The notes: generated by a model from the letters alone, not told the origin. A DNA stretch of 64,000 bases from Acetobacter sp. (GCF_022483985.1 NZ_JAKVME010000001.1:1240001-1304000), one strand, 5' to 3'; positions 38,399 through 48,232 are shown, counted from the stretch's first letter. Made by a program: numbers and translations.

Positions 38399-39784
38399 AT
38401 GACCGCCGCGACGACACAGGCGAGACCGCCCCGGCGCGTTCTGCTCATCGTCAGCGGCGGCATTGCGGCCTACAAAGCGCTCGAACTGGTCCGCCTGCTG
38501 AAAACAGCCGGAATCGGGGTCCGATGTGTCCTCACCCGCGCCGCGAGTGAGTTTGTCACACCGCTGTCGCTCCAGGCGCTGAGCGGCGAACCCGTCCACC
38601 AAGACCTGTTCTCCCTGACCGACGAGCAGGAAATGGGGCATATCTCCCTCTCCCGCTCGGCGGACCTTGTGGTTGTGGCGCCCGCCACGGCCAATATCCT
38701 TGCGAAAATGGCGTCCGGTCTGACCGATGATCTGGCCAGCACCCTGCTGCTGGCCACCGACACACCTGTCATGGTCGCGCCAGCCATGAATGTACGGATG
38801 TGGGACCATCCTGCGACACGCACGAACATGGATACGCTGCGACAGCGCGGCGTGGTCGTCGTCGGGCCGGACGAGGGCGAAATGGCGTGTGGTGAATATG
38901 GTCCCGGTCGGCTGGTTGAGCCGACAGTTCTGCGTGACGCCATCCTCGCACACCTTGAGACGCTTTCCTCCGGCAAATACGCTTCTTCCGCCGTCCCGAC
39001 GCAGCCGCCCGACACCTCCGCCGTCAGTCTGCGTAATGGATATTTGTCCCACCGCGTGCAGAACGACGTAGCCCCGGAAATTTCCTCACACTGGCGTCCC
39101 CTGATCGGCAAACATGCGCTGGTGACGGCGGGACCGACTCATGAACCGATTGATCCGGTGCGCTATCTCGGCAATCGCTCATCCGGCCTGCAGGGCTATG
39201 CCATCGCCGGGGCGCTTGCCGATCTGGGCGCACAGGTGACGCTGATCAGCGGGCCGACCTCTCTGCTGGCCCCTTCCAATGTTTCCCTGATCCGGGTCGA
39301 AACCGCGCAGCAGATGGAAGCGGCTGTCATGGGCTCGCTCCCGGCTGATATCGCGGTCTGCACGGCGGCGGTGGCCGACTGGCGCGTGGCGGTCCCCGTT
39401 TCGTCCAAGATCAAGAAACAGGCGGGCTCTCCCCCGCCCACCCTCGTCCTCGAACCCAATCCGGACATCCTCGCCAGTATTTCCAGACCGGGCCCGAGCC
39501 GACCTTCTCTGGTGATCGGCTTCGCCGCCGAGACCGATGATGTCGAGGCTAACGCCATCGCCAAACGTCAGCGCAAGGGCTGCGACTGGATCGTCGCCAA
39601 TGATGTCTCGACAGGCACAAATGTCATGGGCGGGACGGAAAACACGGTCATCCTGATTACCGAAGATGGCGTGGAACATTGGCCCCTGATGGCCAAAACC
39701 ACTCTTGCGCTGAATCTGGCTCGTTGCATCGCCCTGCGTTTCGGGGCTCCCGCCCTTGCAAACAGTGAAGAAGGCCGAGCATGA
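38399..39784 (+). CDS. coaBC: Bifunctional CoaBC (PPC synthetase/decarboxylase)
   Basis: Joins cysteine to 4'-phosphopantothenate and decarboxylates the product in coenzyme A synthesis. Of 461 residues, the first ~190 are the flavin-dependent CoaC domain (GIAAYKALELVRLLK, APAMNVRMWDHPAT, and MACGEYGPGRL with the catalytic cysteine). The CoaB domain starts near residue 238 with ALVTAGPTHEPIDPVRYLGNRSSG. About 45 low-complexity residues separate the two, making the protein longer than the usual ~400. It is coupled to ubiE (three-base gap) and precedes dut. Confidence 0.94.
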   Translation: MTAATTQARPPRRVLLIVSGGIAAYKALELVRLLKTAGIGVRCVLTRAASEFVTPLSLQALSGEPVHQDLFSLTDEQEMGHISLSRSADLVVVAPATANILAKMASGLTDDLASTLLLATDTPVMVAPAMNVRMWDHPATRTNMDTLRQRGVVVVGPDEGEMACGEYGPGRLVEPTVLRDAILAHLETLSSGKYASSAVPTQPPDTSAVSLRNGYLSHRVQNDVAPEISSHWRPLIGKHALVTAGPTHEPIDPVRYLGNRSSGLQGYAIAGALADLGAQVTLISGPTSLLAPSNVSLIRVETAQQMEAAVMGSLPADIAVCTAAVADWRVAVPVSSKIKKQAGSPPPTLVLEPNPDILASISRPGPSRPSLVIGFAAETDDVEANAIAKRQRKGCDWIVANDVSTGTNVMGGTENTVILITEDGVEHWPLMAKTTLALNLARCIALRFGAPALANSEEGRA

Positions 39785-39823
39785 TGCTGGCTTCTCCATC
39801 ACTCTCGGAAACGGAACTTTTTT

Positions 39824-40288
39824 GTGAACGCACCGGTTGTTCAGGTCGCTGTCCGGCGCCTGCCCCGTTCGGAAGGGCTTCCCCTGCCATCCTATGCCAC
39901 CATCGGTGCCGCTGGCATGGACCTTCTCGCCGCCGTCGATAGCACGATCACGGTGCCTCCGGGAGAACGGACCCTGATTCCGACAGGACTCTGCATCGCC
40001 CTGCCTGCCGGTTACGAGTTGCAGATCCGTCCCCGCTCCGGCCTTGCCCTGAAGCACGGCATCACCCTGCCGAATTCACCCGGCACGATAGACGAGGATT
40101 ATCGTGGTGAATTATGCGTTATTCTGATGAACGCCGGACAGGAAGCCTTTACGGTGGAACGGGGCATGCGGATCGCTCAGGCAGTCGTCGCTCCGGTTTT
40201 TCGGATTGCATGGAATGAGGTTGATGACCTTGAGGCGACGGAACGTGGCGCTGGTGGCTTTGGCAGCACAGGCACGCACTCTTCCTGA
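39824..40288 (+). CDS. dut: dUTP diphosphatase
   Basis: Hydrolyses dUTP to dUMP, keeping uracil out of DNA and supplying thymidylate synthesis. The 154-residue trimeric-type enzyme has all five motifs: [48 protein letters not shown] and, at the end, [11 protein letters not shown]. The start is GTG at 39824 with GGAA ten bases before it; a GTG start and the 39-base gap after coaBC suggest modest expression. Confidence 0.95.
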   Translation: MNAPVVQVAVRRLPRSEGLPLPSYATIGAAGMDLLAAVDSTITVPPGERTLIPTGLCIALPAGYELQIRPRSGLALKHGITLPNSPGTIDEDYRGELCVILMNAGQEAFTVERGMRIAQAVVAPVFRIAWNEVDDLEATERGAGGFGSTGTHSS

Positions 40289-40348
40289 CAGAAGCATGAA
40301 TCGCCTCCACCGCATCGGACGCCCCCACACCGGACGACACGGTTCCCG

Positions 40349-42073
40349 ATGAGCGGCACGTCTTTCCTTTTCGATGCTGCGGGACTCACGAAGAGAGTCA
40401 GCCATGCTTCCCCTCGCCTGACGATGATTGTGGCAATGCTCTGCGTCGCAGGTGTCATGCTGGGATTCGGCTCCAATGCCACAAGCTGGTTTGGCGTCGT
40501 CGTTTCCGACCCACAGTCACCGGCGCAGGTTTTACCGCTTACCGCGCTGCCTCTCGCGCTGTTCGTCACGACAGCGCGTGTTGCCTTCTGGTTTACCCTG
40601 TCCGTCCTGTGCGCCCTTGCAGGCTCGGCGCTGGTTTTCGGACGGGAAAAGCCCGGACGAGTGGCGCTCGCGCTTCTTGAGATCGTGCAGGCGGTTCCGA
40701 TCCCTGCCTTCATGGTGCTCGCCCTGCCTGTGTGTTTCGGGGCTCATGGTTGGCTTGCCGGCCATCCGCTCGCCGGCGAGATTCTGATCGGAGCCCCCGC
40801 TTTCGCCGCGCTCACCTTTCCCATGACCGACGCAGCCATCCGCGCCCATCAGGAGGTGCCTTCGCATCTTGTGCTTGCGGCCCGCAGTCTGCGTCTCCGG
40901 GCATGGCCACGTTTCTGGCGACTTTACGCACCGTTCGGTCTGCCCGCCGCCGTCCAGAGCATCGGACACGCCATGTCGAATGTCTGGCTCGGCCTTATTT
41001 TTGCCGAGGTCTACGCGGGGATGAAAGGGCTGCCTCTCCCGCCGGGACTGGGCGGTCATGCCGTGTCCGCAATCAGGAACAACGCCGCCCTACCCTTCAC
41101 CCTGACGCTTCTCGCCATGGGGGGGCTTGTCGTGATGACGGATATGTTTTGTGTCCGTCCCATGAGGAAATGGGGTCAGCGTTTTGAAAAAGGCGTATCC
41201 GGTCGCAGCACATCCCCTTTCATGGGAGATATTCCCCTGATCGGGCGTATACTCACCGACGGAACACGACTTCTGAGGATTGTCGGCAATCTGCCTCTTG
41301 GCCCGGCACCAAGAGCAACCGTTCTGGACGACCCCGAGCAGACGCCACGGATCATCGCTCTCATCATTCCTGCTCTTCTGGGCGTTGCCGGACTTCTGAC
41401 ATGCGCCGCTTCCCCCAAGGGTCTCCCTGATCCCGACGAATGGCTGCGGGCCGGACTTCTCGGTATCGGCGAAATGCTGAACCTGTTTGTGCCACTGGGT
41501 CTCTGCTCCATTGTCCTGCTCCCCATCGCCGTTGGACTGAAGCGCTGGGCAGACCCGATCCTGCCAATCTTCCGCTTTCTGACCCTTTTTCCAGCGGTTC
41601 TGCTGTTTCCGCTCGTCGTCGCGCTGGTTGGGCCTGAGTCTGTCCTGTCGCCTCTGCTGTTTGTCGGCCTGCCATTCTTTCTCGCCTTCTATCTGCTCGT
41701 CGGCGTCCGGGACTTCCCCCGCAATCTTCAGGAGGTTGCCAGAGCCTATCGCATACGAGGCTGGCTCAAGTGGAAGACCATTCTTCTGCCGGGCCTCGCT
41801 CAGTCATGGCTCAGAGGGGTTCACAGGGCGTTTTTCTGGGGATGGAACGCCATTATTGCCGCCGACATGACGTTATGGGGCACTCATGTTTCCGAGCACG
41901 GCCTGATCGGTCGATCCATCATCAACGCCTCCAGCAAAGGCGATATGGCGCAGGCCTCACTTGGCATCATGGTCATGACACTTCTGGCCATGGGAAGCGA
42001 AGCCCTGATCTGGCGGCCTCTCGACCTCTATGTCAGACGCCGCACGGCCGGACACGTGAAGGAGATACCCTGA
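40349..42073 (+). CDS. ABC importer permease with two transmembrane domains
   Basis: A 574-residue inner-membrane protein built of two permease halves of the nitrate/sulfonate/taurine importer type. The first half (about residues 20-275) has ARSLRLRAWPRFWRLYAPFGLPAAVQS, the second (about 330-565) VARAYRIRGWLKWKTILLPGLAQSWLRG; both fit the EAA loop that docks onto the ATPase, and each is framed by about five hydrophobic segments. Having both halves in one chain makes a full channel. The ATPase gene follows 100 bases downstream. No periplasmic binding-protein gene is adjacent, so the substrate is unknown. Confidence 0.85.
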   Translation: MSGTSFLFDAAGLTKRVSHASPRLTMIVAMLCVAGVMLGFGSNATSWFGVVVSDPQSPAQVLPLTALPLALFVTTARVAFWFTLSVLCALAGSALVFGREKPGRVALALLEIVQAVPIPAFMVLALPVCFGAHGWLAGHPLAGEILIGAPAFAALTFPMTDAAIRAHQEVPSHLVLAARSLRLRAWPRFWRLYAPFGLPAAVQSIGHAMSNVWLGLIFAEVYAGMKGLPLPPGLGGHAVSAIRNNAALPFTLTLLAMGGLVVMTDMFCVRPMRKWGQRFEKGVSGRSTSPFMGDIPLIGRILTDGTRLLRIVGNLPLGPAPRATVLDDPEQTPRIIALIIPALLGVAGLLTCAASPKGLPDPDEWLRAGLLGIGEMLNLFVPLGLCSIVLLPIAVGLKRWADPILPIFRFLTLFPAVLLFPLVVALVGPESVLSPLLFVGLPFFLAFYLLVGVRDFPRNLQEVARAYRIRGWLKWKTILLPGLAQSWLRGVHRAFFWGWNAIIAADMTLWGTHVSEHGLIGRSIINASSKGDMAQASLGIMVMTLLAMGSEALIWRPLDLYVRRRTAGHVKEIP

Positions 42074-42173
42074 CCATGTATTCTCTCCACGTTTTAAAGG
42101 GTTTTTCCGTTTCAGATGACCTGTCAGGCTGTCATCGGATCATTTCCAGACATAATTACGCAGGATAAGCGCC

Positions 42174-43547
42174 ATGTTTTCCACTGACGCCCACCCCTCT
42201 CTGGAAAAAAAGCAGGCTGCCACATCCAGACCTGACGCGCCGCTCCTGTCGCTACGCGATGTGGGCCAGTCCTATCATCGGGATTCCTCAACGGACGTCC
42301 AGATTCTCGACGGGGTTTCACTGGATGTGAAACCCGGCGAAATCGTTGGCCTTCTTGGACGTTCCGGGTCCGGAAAATCCATGCTGCTGCGTATCATGGC
42401 CGGTCTTCTCACACCCAGCAGCGGCACAGTGCTCTGGCGCGGTACGACACTGAAACGTCCCATAGCCGGACTGGCTATGGTGTTTCAGTCCCCTTCCCTG
42501 TTTCCCTGGCTGAATCTCCAGGACAATGTCGAACTGGCCCTTGAAGCAAACGGCATGAAGGGAAAAGACAGAAAGCAACGGGCGGAAGAAGCTATCGATC
42601 TGATCGGCCTCGGAGGGTATGAAAATGCCTGGCCGCATGAACTGTCCGGCGGTCTTTCACAGCGGGCCGGACTGGCGCGCGCTCTTGCGGTTCATCCCGA
42701 TCTTCTGCTGATGGATGAACCCTTTTCCTCGCTCGATGTTCTGATAGCGGAGAATCTTCGCACGGATCTTGTCGAACTGTGGTGCGAGAAAAAACTGCCG
42801 GTGCAATCGATCCTGATGGTGACGCACAGTATCGAAGAAGCTGTGCTGATGTGCGACCGTATCCTTGTCTTTGCGGCCAATCCCGGTCGCATCGAGCATG
42901 AAGTCGTCGTCCCTCTTGTTCATCCACGCCTGCGCGACGATCCTTCCTTTGTTGAAATCGTTGACCATATCTACACATTGATGACACGACGCACACCCGT
43001 CGTCTCGGAAGCCGATCTGCCTGACACGACAATCGGACAGACCGTTCAGCCCCGACATCTCCCGATCGCGGCTGTTTCAGTGGGCAGCATGGTGGGACTG
43101 ATAGAGGTACTGGCGGCCCCGCCGGTCAACGGTCGGGCCGACCTTCCCTTTCTCGCGGCGAAGGCGCATCTCGAACTCGATGATCTGTTTCCTCTCGTCG
43201 AGGCACTGCAAATTCTCGAACTCGCGGAAGTCGAGGATGGCGATCTTCTGCTGACACATGAAGCCCAGCGTTTCGCGGAAAGCGAATTTGATGAGCGCAA
43301 GACGATCCTGCGCCATGCCCTGCTCAACGCCCTGCCTCTGGTCAAAACGATCTGCGCCGTTCTGGATGAACGCCCAAGCCATACGGTTGGGGCGGACCGT
43401 TTCCGGGAAGAACTGGGAGAAAGCATGTCCGCGGCTTACGCCCAGCAGACCCTGCAAACCATCATTGCATGGGCGCGCTACGCCGAGCTGTTTGACTACA
43501 ATGAAGAATCTGACCAGCTTTTCCTGAACAGGGACAGCGCGACCTGA
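42174..43547 (+). CDS. ABC importer ATPase with AAA-associated C-terminal domain
   Basis: The ATPase partner of the two-domain permease. Of 457 residues, about 20-275 are an NrtD/SsuB-type ATPase: Walker A GRSGSGKSM, Q-loop VFQSPSLFPW, signature LSGGLSQRAGLARAL, Walker B LLMDEPFSSLD and switch VTHSIEEAV. The remaining ~150 residues match the AAA-associated C-terminal domain seen in a subgroup of these ATPases (GLIEVLAAPPVNGRADLPFLA, DDLFPLVEALQILELAE), probably regulatory. Start ATG at 42174. Confidence 0.88.
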   Translation: MFSTDAHPSLEKKQAATSRPDAPLLSLRDVGQSYHRDSSTDVQILDGVSLDVKPGEIVGLLGRSGSGKSMLLRIMAGLLTPSSGTVLWRGTTLKRPIAGLAMVFQSPSLFPWLNLQDNVELALEANGMKGKDRKQRAEEAIDLIGLGGYENAWPHELSGGLSQRAGLARALAVHPDLLLMDEPFSSLDVLIAENLRTDLVELWCEKKLPVQSILMVTHSIEEAVLMCDRILVFAANPGRIEHEVVVPLVHPRLRDDPSFVEIVDHIYTLMTRRTPVVSEADLPDTTIGQTVQPRHLPIAAVSVGSMVGLIEVLAAPPVNGRADLPFLAAKAHLELDDLFPLVEALQILELAEVEDGDLLLTHEAQRFAESEFDERKTILRHALLNALPLVKTICAVLDERPSHTVGADRFREELGESMSAAYAQQTLQTIIAWARYAELFDYNEESDQLFLNRDSAT

Positions 43548-43666
43548 CCCTTTGGGGCACGCTGTTTTAAACGGACCATGACACGTCCCGCCATAATCCA
43601 TCAGAGCGCCGTGTCTTGACAGCCCACACACCACGCTCTGATCAGTGTTTTTCACACGGTCATGAG

Positions 43667-44458
43667 TTATCGGGCCGGTTTGCGAAATTTGTAAACGACC
43701 TGATCCGTGTGTCCTTTTATGGTCTCGTCGAAAACAGATGCGGCATGCGTATCCTGTGCATTACGCAAGGCGCTGCTTTCACTCTCAAAAACAAAGCCCG
43801 CTTTTTCCACCTGTGAGCGGATCAAAGCCGGGTCAATACGATGTAACGTTTTTGCCGTGTCCTCTGTGCTCCCTGCTGCGGCAACATGGTCAATGACCAT
43901 ATACACACCACCGGGACGCAGAATATTAAAGACCGACCGGTCAAAAGCCAGCGCGGCCTCCACACCACGACCATAAACATCGTGATAATTCTGAGAGGTC
44001 CATGCCATATCGACAGGTTCGGGAAGTGACAGGGCGAGCATCGACTCTGCCAGAACCGAAACATTGGAGAATGCTGGCTCAGCGGCGATCGCCTTCACGG
44101 CATCGGCTGCACTCGGCTTCTCAGCCACACGCTCCGCCGCGACAAGCGCGTAAACATGCCCGGTCTTTCCAACAACATTACTGAAAATACGTGTAAAATA
44201 ACCTTGCCCCGGCATGATGTCCGCGACTTTCATGCCCGGTCCCATTCCGGCGAACGCCAGCAGTTCAGCCGGTTTGCGAGTTCTGTCCCGCGCACGGTCC
44301 GCTTCTGGTCGGTCCTTGTTGGAAAGCGCCGCCGCAATCGGCAATGTTCTGACCTGACTGCCTCTGAAAGCGGGCTGGGCCTGCACACCATGCGGAACAC
44401 TCAGGCCTGTTCCAGCCAGCAGCCCCATGACCGAACACATGACGATTTTCTTGCGCAT
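43667..44458 (-). CDS. Exported SAM-methyltransferase-like protein (COG4798 type)
   Basis: A 263-residue protein with a class I methyltransferase fold behind a signal peptide. The start at 44458 is chosen because MRKKIVMCSVMGLLAGTG...VQA is a typical export signal and GGGAGAAG lies just upstream; the longest frame adds 63 non-conserved residues. The SAM region reads KVADIMPGQGYFTRIFSNVVG, with PGQGY in place of GxGxG, followed by HVYAL and VDMAWTSQNYHDVY. This resembles the predicted methyltransferases of COG4798. S-adenosylmethionine is not known to be present in the periplasm, so the real activity is unclear. A terminator separates it from the M16 gene upstream. Confidence 0.78.
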   Translation of the reverse strand: MRKKIVMCSVMGLLAGTGLSVPHGVQAQPAFRGSQVRTLPIAAALSNKDRPEADRARDRTRKPAELLAFAGMGPGMKVADIMPGQGYFTRIFSNVVGKTGHVYALVAAERVAEKPSAADAVKAIAAEPAFSNVSVLAESMLALSLPEPVDMAWTSQNYHDVYGRGVEAALAFDRSVFNILRPGGVYMVIDHVAAAGSTEDTAKTLHRIDPALIRSQVEKAGFVFESESSALRNAQDTHAASVFDETIKGHTDQVVYKFRKPAR

Positions 44459-44476
44459 TCCATCTTCTCCCAAATG

Positions 44477-44507
44477 AAAAATCCCTGTTTCAACACGAAA
44501 CAGGGAT
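44477..44507 (-). terminator. Rho-independent terminator of the M16 protease gene
   Basis: Perfect 11-base stem ATCCCTGTTTC (44481-44491) and GAAACAGGGAT (44497-44507) with a five-base loop. On the minus strand the stem is followed by TTTT, ten bases after the protease stop. The methyltransferase gene starts just beyond it and so needs its own promoter or readthrough. Confidence 0.9.
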
Positions 44508-44516
44508 CTTGTGAAT

Positions 44517-47261
44517 TTACCAGCGTGGTTGAGGGCCTTTGACAATTTCGGCCAGATCGTCCGGCCTGACCCATTTACTGAAAGCTCCCTGCACATCAGC
44601 GGCTGTCGCCTTGTAATAGGCGTGCGCCGCAATATCGGGAGTATCAAGTGGCAGACCCAGTTCGATCAGACGCAGATACTCGCCCGCAATTGCCCCGAGG
44701 CTGGCGCGTCCAAGCGGGATACCCCGCAGAAGCGATGATTTGGCGACAGTCAGTTCGTCATCGGTCACCGGAGAAACCTGCATGGCGTGAATGTCACGCA
44801 GCGCCGCTTTCCGGGCATCACCAACCTTGTCCGGATCAGCTCCATACGACACCGAATAGGCGCCACGGTTACGGCTCCAGTCGAAGCTGCTGCTGACGGA
44901 GTAGACATAGCCCGTCTTCACGCGCAGATCACGATACAGGCGGGATGAGAAACCACCGCCGAGCACTTCATTTCCCAGCGTCAGCAGGAAGTGGTCAGGA
45001 TTGGTTGGCGTCAGCCCGAGGCTCTCCGGCAAAACAACGGTATCCTGCACGTTGCTCTTGTCCGGCACATGCGAGCGTGAGGTCTTGCTCTCCGGTCTCG
45101 TCGGCAGATCGACAACGGGCTTCGGACCGGACGCTTTCCACGCTCCGAACGTCTTCTCCACGACTGTCCGCGCCTGTTCCGGGGACACGTCTCCAGTCAT
45201 CACAATGGTCGTCATGTCCGGCCGCCAGACAGCGCCGTAATAGGCTTTCACATCATTGAGCGAGAGGCCCATCAATGTTTTCGGCGTGGCTTCACGCAGG
45301 CTCGGGTCTCCCTTAGGCGACACGGCCCCCATGACGGCGCGACTGAAAAGATAGCCGGGCGACTGCAACTGTCCGGCCTGCTCCTGCGCTGCCTGCTGCC
45401 GGACAATCTGGAACGCCTGCTCCGGGAAGGCCGGCTGGAGTTCGTTTTCCGCAAGCAGGGCCATGCCCTGTTCGAATTTGTTCGACGGCACCCGCAGCGA
45501 GAATTCCGCTCCGGCGCTTTCCCACGCAGGCACATCGTCGAGCGCCTTGCGGAACGCCAGTCGGTCATGCTTCTGCGTGCCGTAACCGAACAGCTCCTCA
45601 GTCACATCAGCAACACCCTCCTTGCCCTGCGGCTCCTGCAGATCGGAGTTATGGCGGATCAGACCGGCGACCTCGATCGTCTGGCTGACATGCGATGGAT
45701 GCACGATCAGGATCAGACCGTTTGGCAGCGTCTGCACCAGCGGTGCTTTCGCTGCTTCAGGAACTTCAAGACGGGCCAAAGCTTTTTCAGCCCAGTCAGG
45801 CAGCTTGACGGGCTTGTCAGGCGCCGAGGCGAAGGATTCAGCGCCACCAAATCCCTTGCCTTCGATCGGCTTGCCGGAATTCTCCGGTGTCAGGATCGCT
45901 GTCACAGCACGGTTCGGGTCCAGCAGGCGCGCCGCCAGCCGATTGACCTCTTCAGGTGTCACGGCACGATAGGCCGCGATCATGTCTTCAGGCGACTGGA
46001 GATTCTTAAAGGCCAGAGCCTCCGACCAGCTTTCGGCAAGTCCGCTTACGGAGTTGGATGAGAAGCCAAGCTGAGCAATTTCCTTGACCTTCGCCGCTTC
46101 GACGAGTTCGGCGGGAACCCCGTTTTTCCGGATGTCGGACAGGATGGCGCGCACGTCCGTCAGAACCTTTCCAGAATCGCCGCCTTTTGGAAACGCTGCA
46201 AGAGCCAGTCCGAAACCGGCTGATTTTTTCGGCGCAAATTCAAACCCGGCGAAAAGCGCCTTGCCTGCGGGCACAAGCTGGTAAAGCGCGCCGCGCTGGC
46301 TTGCCAGAACGTCGGAGAGAATATCCGCCGCTGCGAAATCCTTCGCGTCCTGCCCCGGCATCGGGAAAGCGATTGTTGCAAAACCAACCGGGTAATCTGT
46401 CGGGAATGTCAGGGTCTGCGCAGGTGCCGGGGCGGGCTTTACAGGTGTGCGCTCCGGCAATGACTTGCTGGGAATGGCCCCGAAAATATCGCGAACCCTG
46501 CCGATCGTCGCTTCCGGATCGACATCACCCGCAATCACGAGGATAGCGTTGTTCGGTGCATACCACTGCTCATAAAATTTCCTGAGCAGCGCGGCATCCG
46601 TCTTGTCGAAAGAGGGACGTGTTCCCAGAGCGTCATGCTCATAGGGGGTTCCCTTGAACAGGATCGACTGCAACTGAGAAATATACCGGTAAGCCGGACT
46701 GGAAAGATCACGCGAGACTTCCTGCTCGATCGCGCCCCGCTCCTTGTCCCAGTCCGCCTCGGACAGGGTCAGCCCCTTCATGCGCAGGGCTTCAATCCGC
46801 AGAAGGACGTCCAGATCCTCGGCAGGAGCGGTGTAGTAATATTGCGTGACGTCTTCGGTCGTGTCGGCATTATAACTGCCGCCGAGACGCGCGCCGAGGG
46901 CCGCAAGCTGGTCCTTGTCCAGCCCGTCACTGCCGCGGAACATCATATGTTCCAGCGCATGTGCCGTTCCCGGGAAGCCGGCAGGCGCTTCGGATGAGCC
47001 GACCAGATAATTCAGTTCGGTCGTAACGACCGGAGCCAGCCTGTCCTGCACGACCACGACCCGCAGACCGTTCGGGAGAGTGGCTCTGGCCACGGACGGC
47101 ATCTGTCGGGTGGCAGTCTCCGCTTCACGGGCGACCGCCTGAGGAAACAGCGCAACCCCGTCCAGCAGACCGCCTTCCGTCATGCAGCCGCCCAGTGTGG
47201 TTCCGGCGAGCAGCGCAGAGCAGAGAAGTGGGCGAAATAAGCCGAAATTCCTGAAAAACAT
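44517..47261 (-). CDS. M16 family zinc metalloprotease, lipoprotein
   Basis: A pitrilysin-type peptidase of about 914 residues with two M16 units, each an N-terminal and a C-terminal domain. The first unit has the inverted zinc motif HALEH (His101, Glu104, His105), followed by GGSYNADTTEDVTQYYY and a second glutamate in RGAIEQEVSRD. The second unit (from about residue 500) lacks HxxEH and is probably structural. The start at 47261 gives a lipoprotein signal with lipobox LGGC (Cys26), so the enzyme is likely anchored in the envelope. Upstream GTG and ATG starts are possible but would lengthen the signal. Such proteins degrade peptides in the periplasm. Confidence 0.88.
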   Translation of the reverse strand: MFFRNFGLFRPLLCSALLAGTTLGGCMTEGGLLDGVALFPQAVAREAETATRQMPSVARATLPNGLRVVVVQDRLAPVVTTELNYLVGSSEAPAGFPGTAHALEHMMFRGSDGLDKDQLAALGARLGGSYNADTTEDVTQYYYTAPAEDLDVLLRIEALRMKGLTLSEADWDKERGAIEQEVSRDLSSPAYRYISQLQSILFKGTPYEHDALGTRPSFDKTDAALLRKFYEQWYAPNNAILVIAGDVDPEATIGRVRDIFGAIPSKSLPERTPVKPAPAPAQTLTFPTDYPVGFATIAFPMPGQDAKDFAAADILSDVLASQRGALYQLVPAGKALFAGFEFAPKKSAGFGLALAAFPKGGDSGKVLTDVRAILSDIRKNGVPAELVEAAKVKEIAQLGFSSNSVSGLAESWSEALAFKNLQSPEDMIAAYRAVTPEEVNRLAARLLDPNRAVTAILTPENSGKPIEGKGFGGAESFASAPDKPVKLPDWAEKALARLEVPEAAKAPLVQTLPNGLILIVHPSHVSQTIEVAGLIRHNSDLQEPQGKEGVADVTEELFGYGTQKHDRLAFRKALDDVPAWESAGAEFSLRVPSNKFEQGMALLAENELQPAFPEQAFQIVRQQAAQEQAGQLQSPGYLFSRAVMGAVSPKGDPSLREATPKTLMGLSLNDVKAYYGAVWRPDMTTIVMTGDVSPEQARTVVEKTFGAWKASGPKPVVDLPTRPESKTSRSHVPDKSNVQDTVVLPESLGLTPTNPDHFLLTLGNEVLGGGFSSRLYRDLRVKTGYVYSVSSSFDWSRNRGAYSVSYGADPDKVGDARKAALRDIHAMQVSPVTDDELTVAKSSLLRGIPLGRASLGAIAGEYLRLIELGLPLDTPDIAAHAYYKATAADVQGAFSKWVRPDDLAEIVKGPQPRW

Positions 47262-47398
47262 CGTGCAGTTGCAATCCCATAGCGTCTGACTGCGCGGGAT
47301 CATGCAGGCTGCGGACTGATCTGTCACCTCTTGCAGGCTTTCAAAAACCGGTCATGAAACATTCTTCATGAAGAGAACAGACATGTTCCGGCCCACCC

Positions 47399-48232
47399 TC
47401 AGACCCGCCTTTTCATCCTCGCGTGCCTTTTCATACCCCTTTTCCCGATCCACGTGAAAAGAGGCAGCACGAAACGCAGAAGTTTCGGACAACCCATGCA
47501 GATACGCCCGAATATGCCGTCAATCGCGGGCCGGAAATACTCCCCGCCGTGGGCGCTCTCAACCGCCCTGATGACCGTCGCCGCCACGCTTTCGGGCGTT
47601 GCGGGCGGATTGACGAAATTCAGGACCGAGCCGCCACTCTGCATTTCCTGCTCAAGCATCGGCGTATCCACCGCACCGGGAAAGATCGACGATACGGAGA
47701 TTTTTCGCGGCTTGGCCTCGATTGTCAGCGCCAGAGCGAAACTTCTCAGAGCGGCCTTTGCCGCGGCATAAACAGAACTCTCCGGAAGCGGGTAAACCGC
47801 CGCCAGCGAGTTGACGAATGCGATATGCCCCCCGCGCCTCACCAGCGGCAGAAGAAGCGAGGTCAGGAAAACCGGCGCTGTGAAATTGACGGCGATCTGT
47901 CTCTGAAGGGCATCGGCCTTCAGCCCGTCGATAGCGCCCGGTTCAATGATTCCCGCGCAGTGAACGAGCACCGCAATCGGCGCCCCGGCACTCACGATTG
48001 CTGAACCGGCACGCTCTATGTCGCCCGTATCGGCCAGATCACAAACAATATGGGACAGGTGCGGATCACACAAAGACGGCGCACGACGGCTCAGCACCAC
48101 CACCTCGTAACCAAGTCCGAGCAGGCCACGGACAACAGGAACCCCGATTCCCCCCGATCCTCCGGTGACAACCGCACGGGGCAGCCGCGTGCCGGAGCGC
48201 GGTGTTTCGCAGAAATCGGTTGCCTTGGTCAT
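47399..48232 (-). CDS. Short-chain dehydrogenase/reductase
   Basis: NAD(P)-dependent oxidoreductase of 277 residues. The cofactor motif AVVTGGSGGIGVPVVRGLLGLGYEVVVLSRR is near the start, VHCAG follows, and the catalytic Ser and Tyr-x3-Lys are in FVNSLAAVYPLPESSVYAAAKAALRSF. The C-terminal ~60 residues, with FGRICMGCPKLLRFVLPLF and a basic end, may touch the membrane. The ATG at 48232 is preferred over that at 48274 because AGGGA precedes it. It lies 45 bases after the MscS gene on the same strand. The substrate is unknown. Confidence 0.87.
   Translation of the reverse strand: MTKATDFCETPRSGTRLPRAVVTGGSGGIGVPVVRGLLGLGYEVVVLSRRAPSLCDPHLSHIVCDLADTGDIERAGSAIVSAGAPIAVLVHCAGIIEPGAIDGLKADALQRQIAVNFTAPVFLTSLLLPLVRRGGHIAFVNSLAAVYPLPESSVYAAAKAALRSFALALTIEAKPRKISVSSIFPGAVDTPMLEQEMQSGGSVLNFVNPPATPESVAATVIRAVESAHGGEYFRPAIDGIFGRICMGCPKLLRFVLPLFTWIGKRGMKRHARMKRRV

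Noticed and set aside
37562-39052. 496-codon minus-strand frame opposite ubiE and coaBC
   Set aside because: It spans two clear genes on the other strand and has low-complexity, Gly/Arg-rich content.
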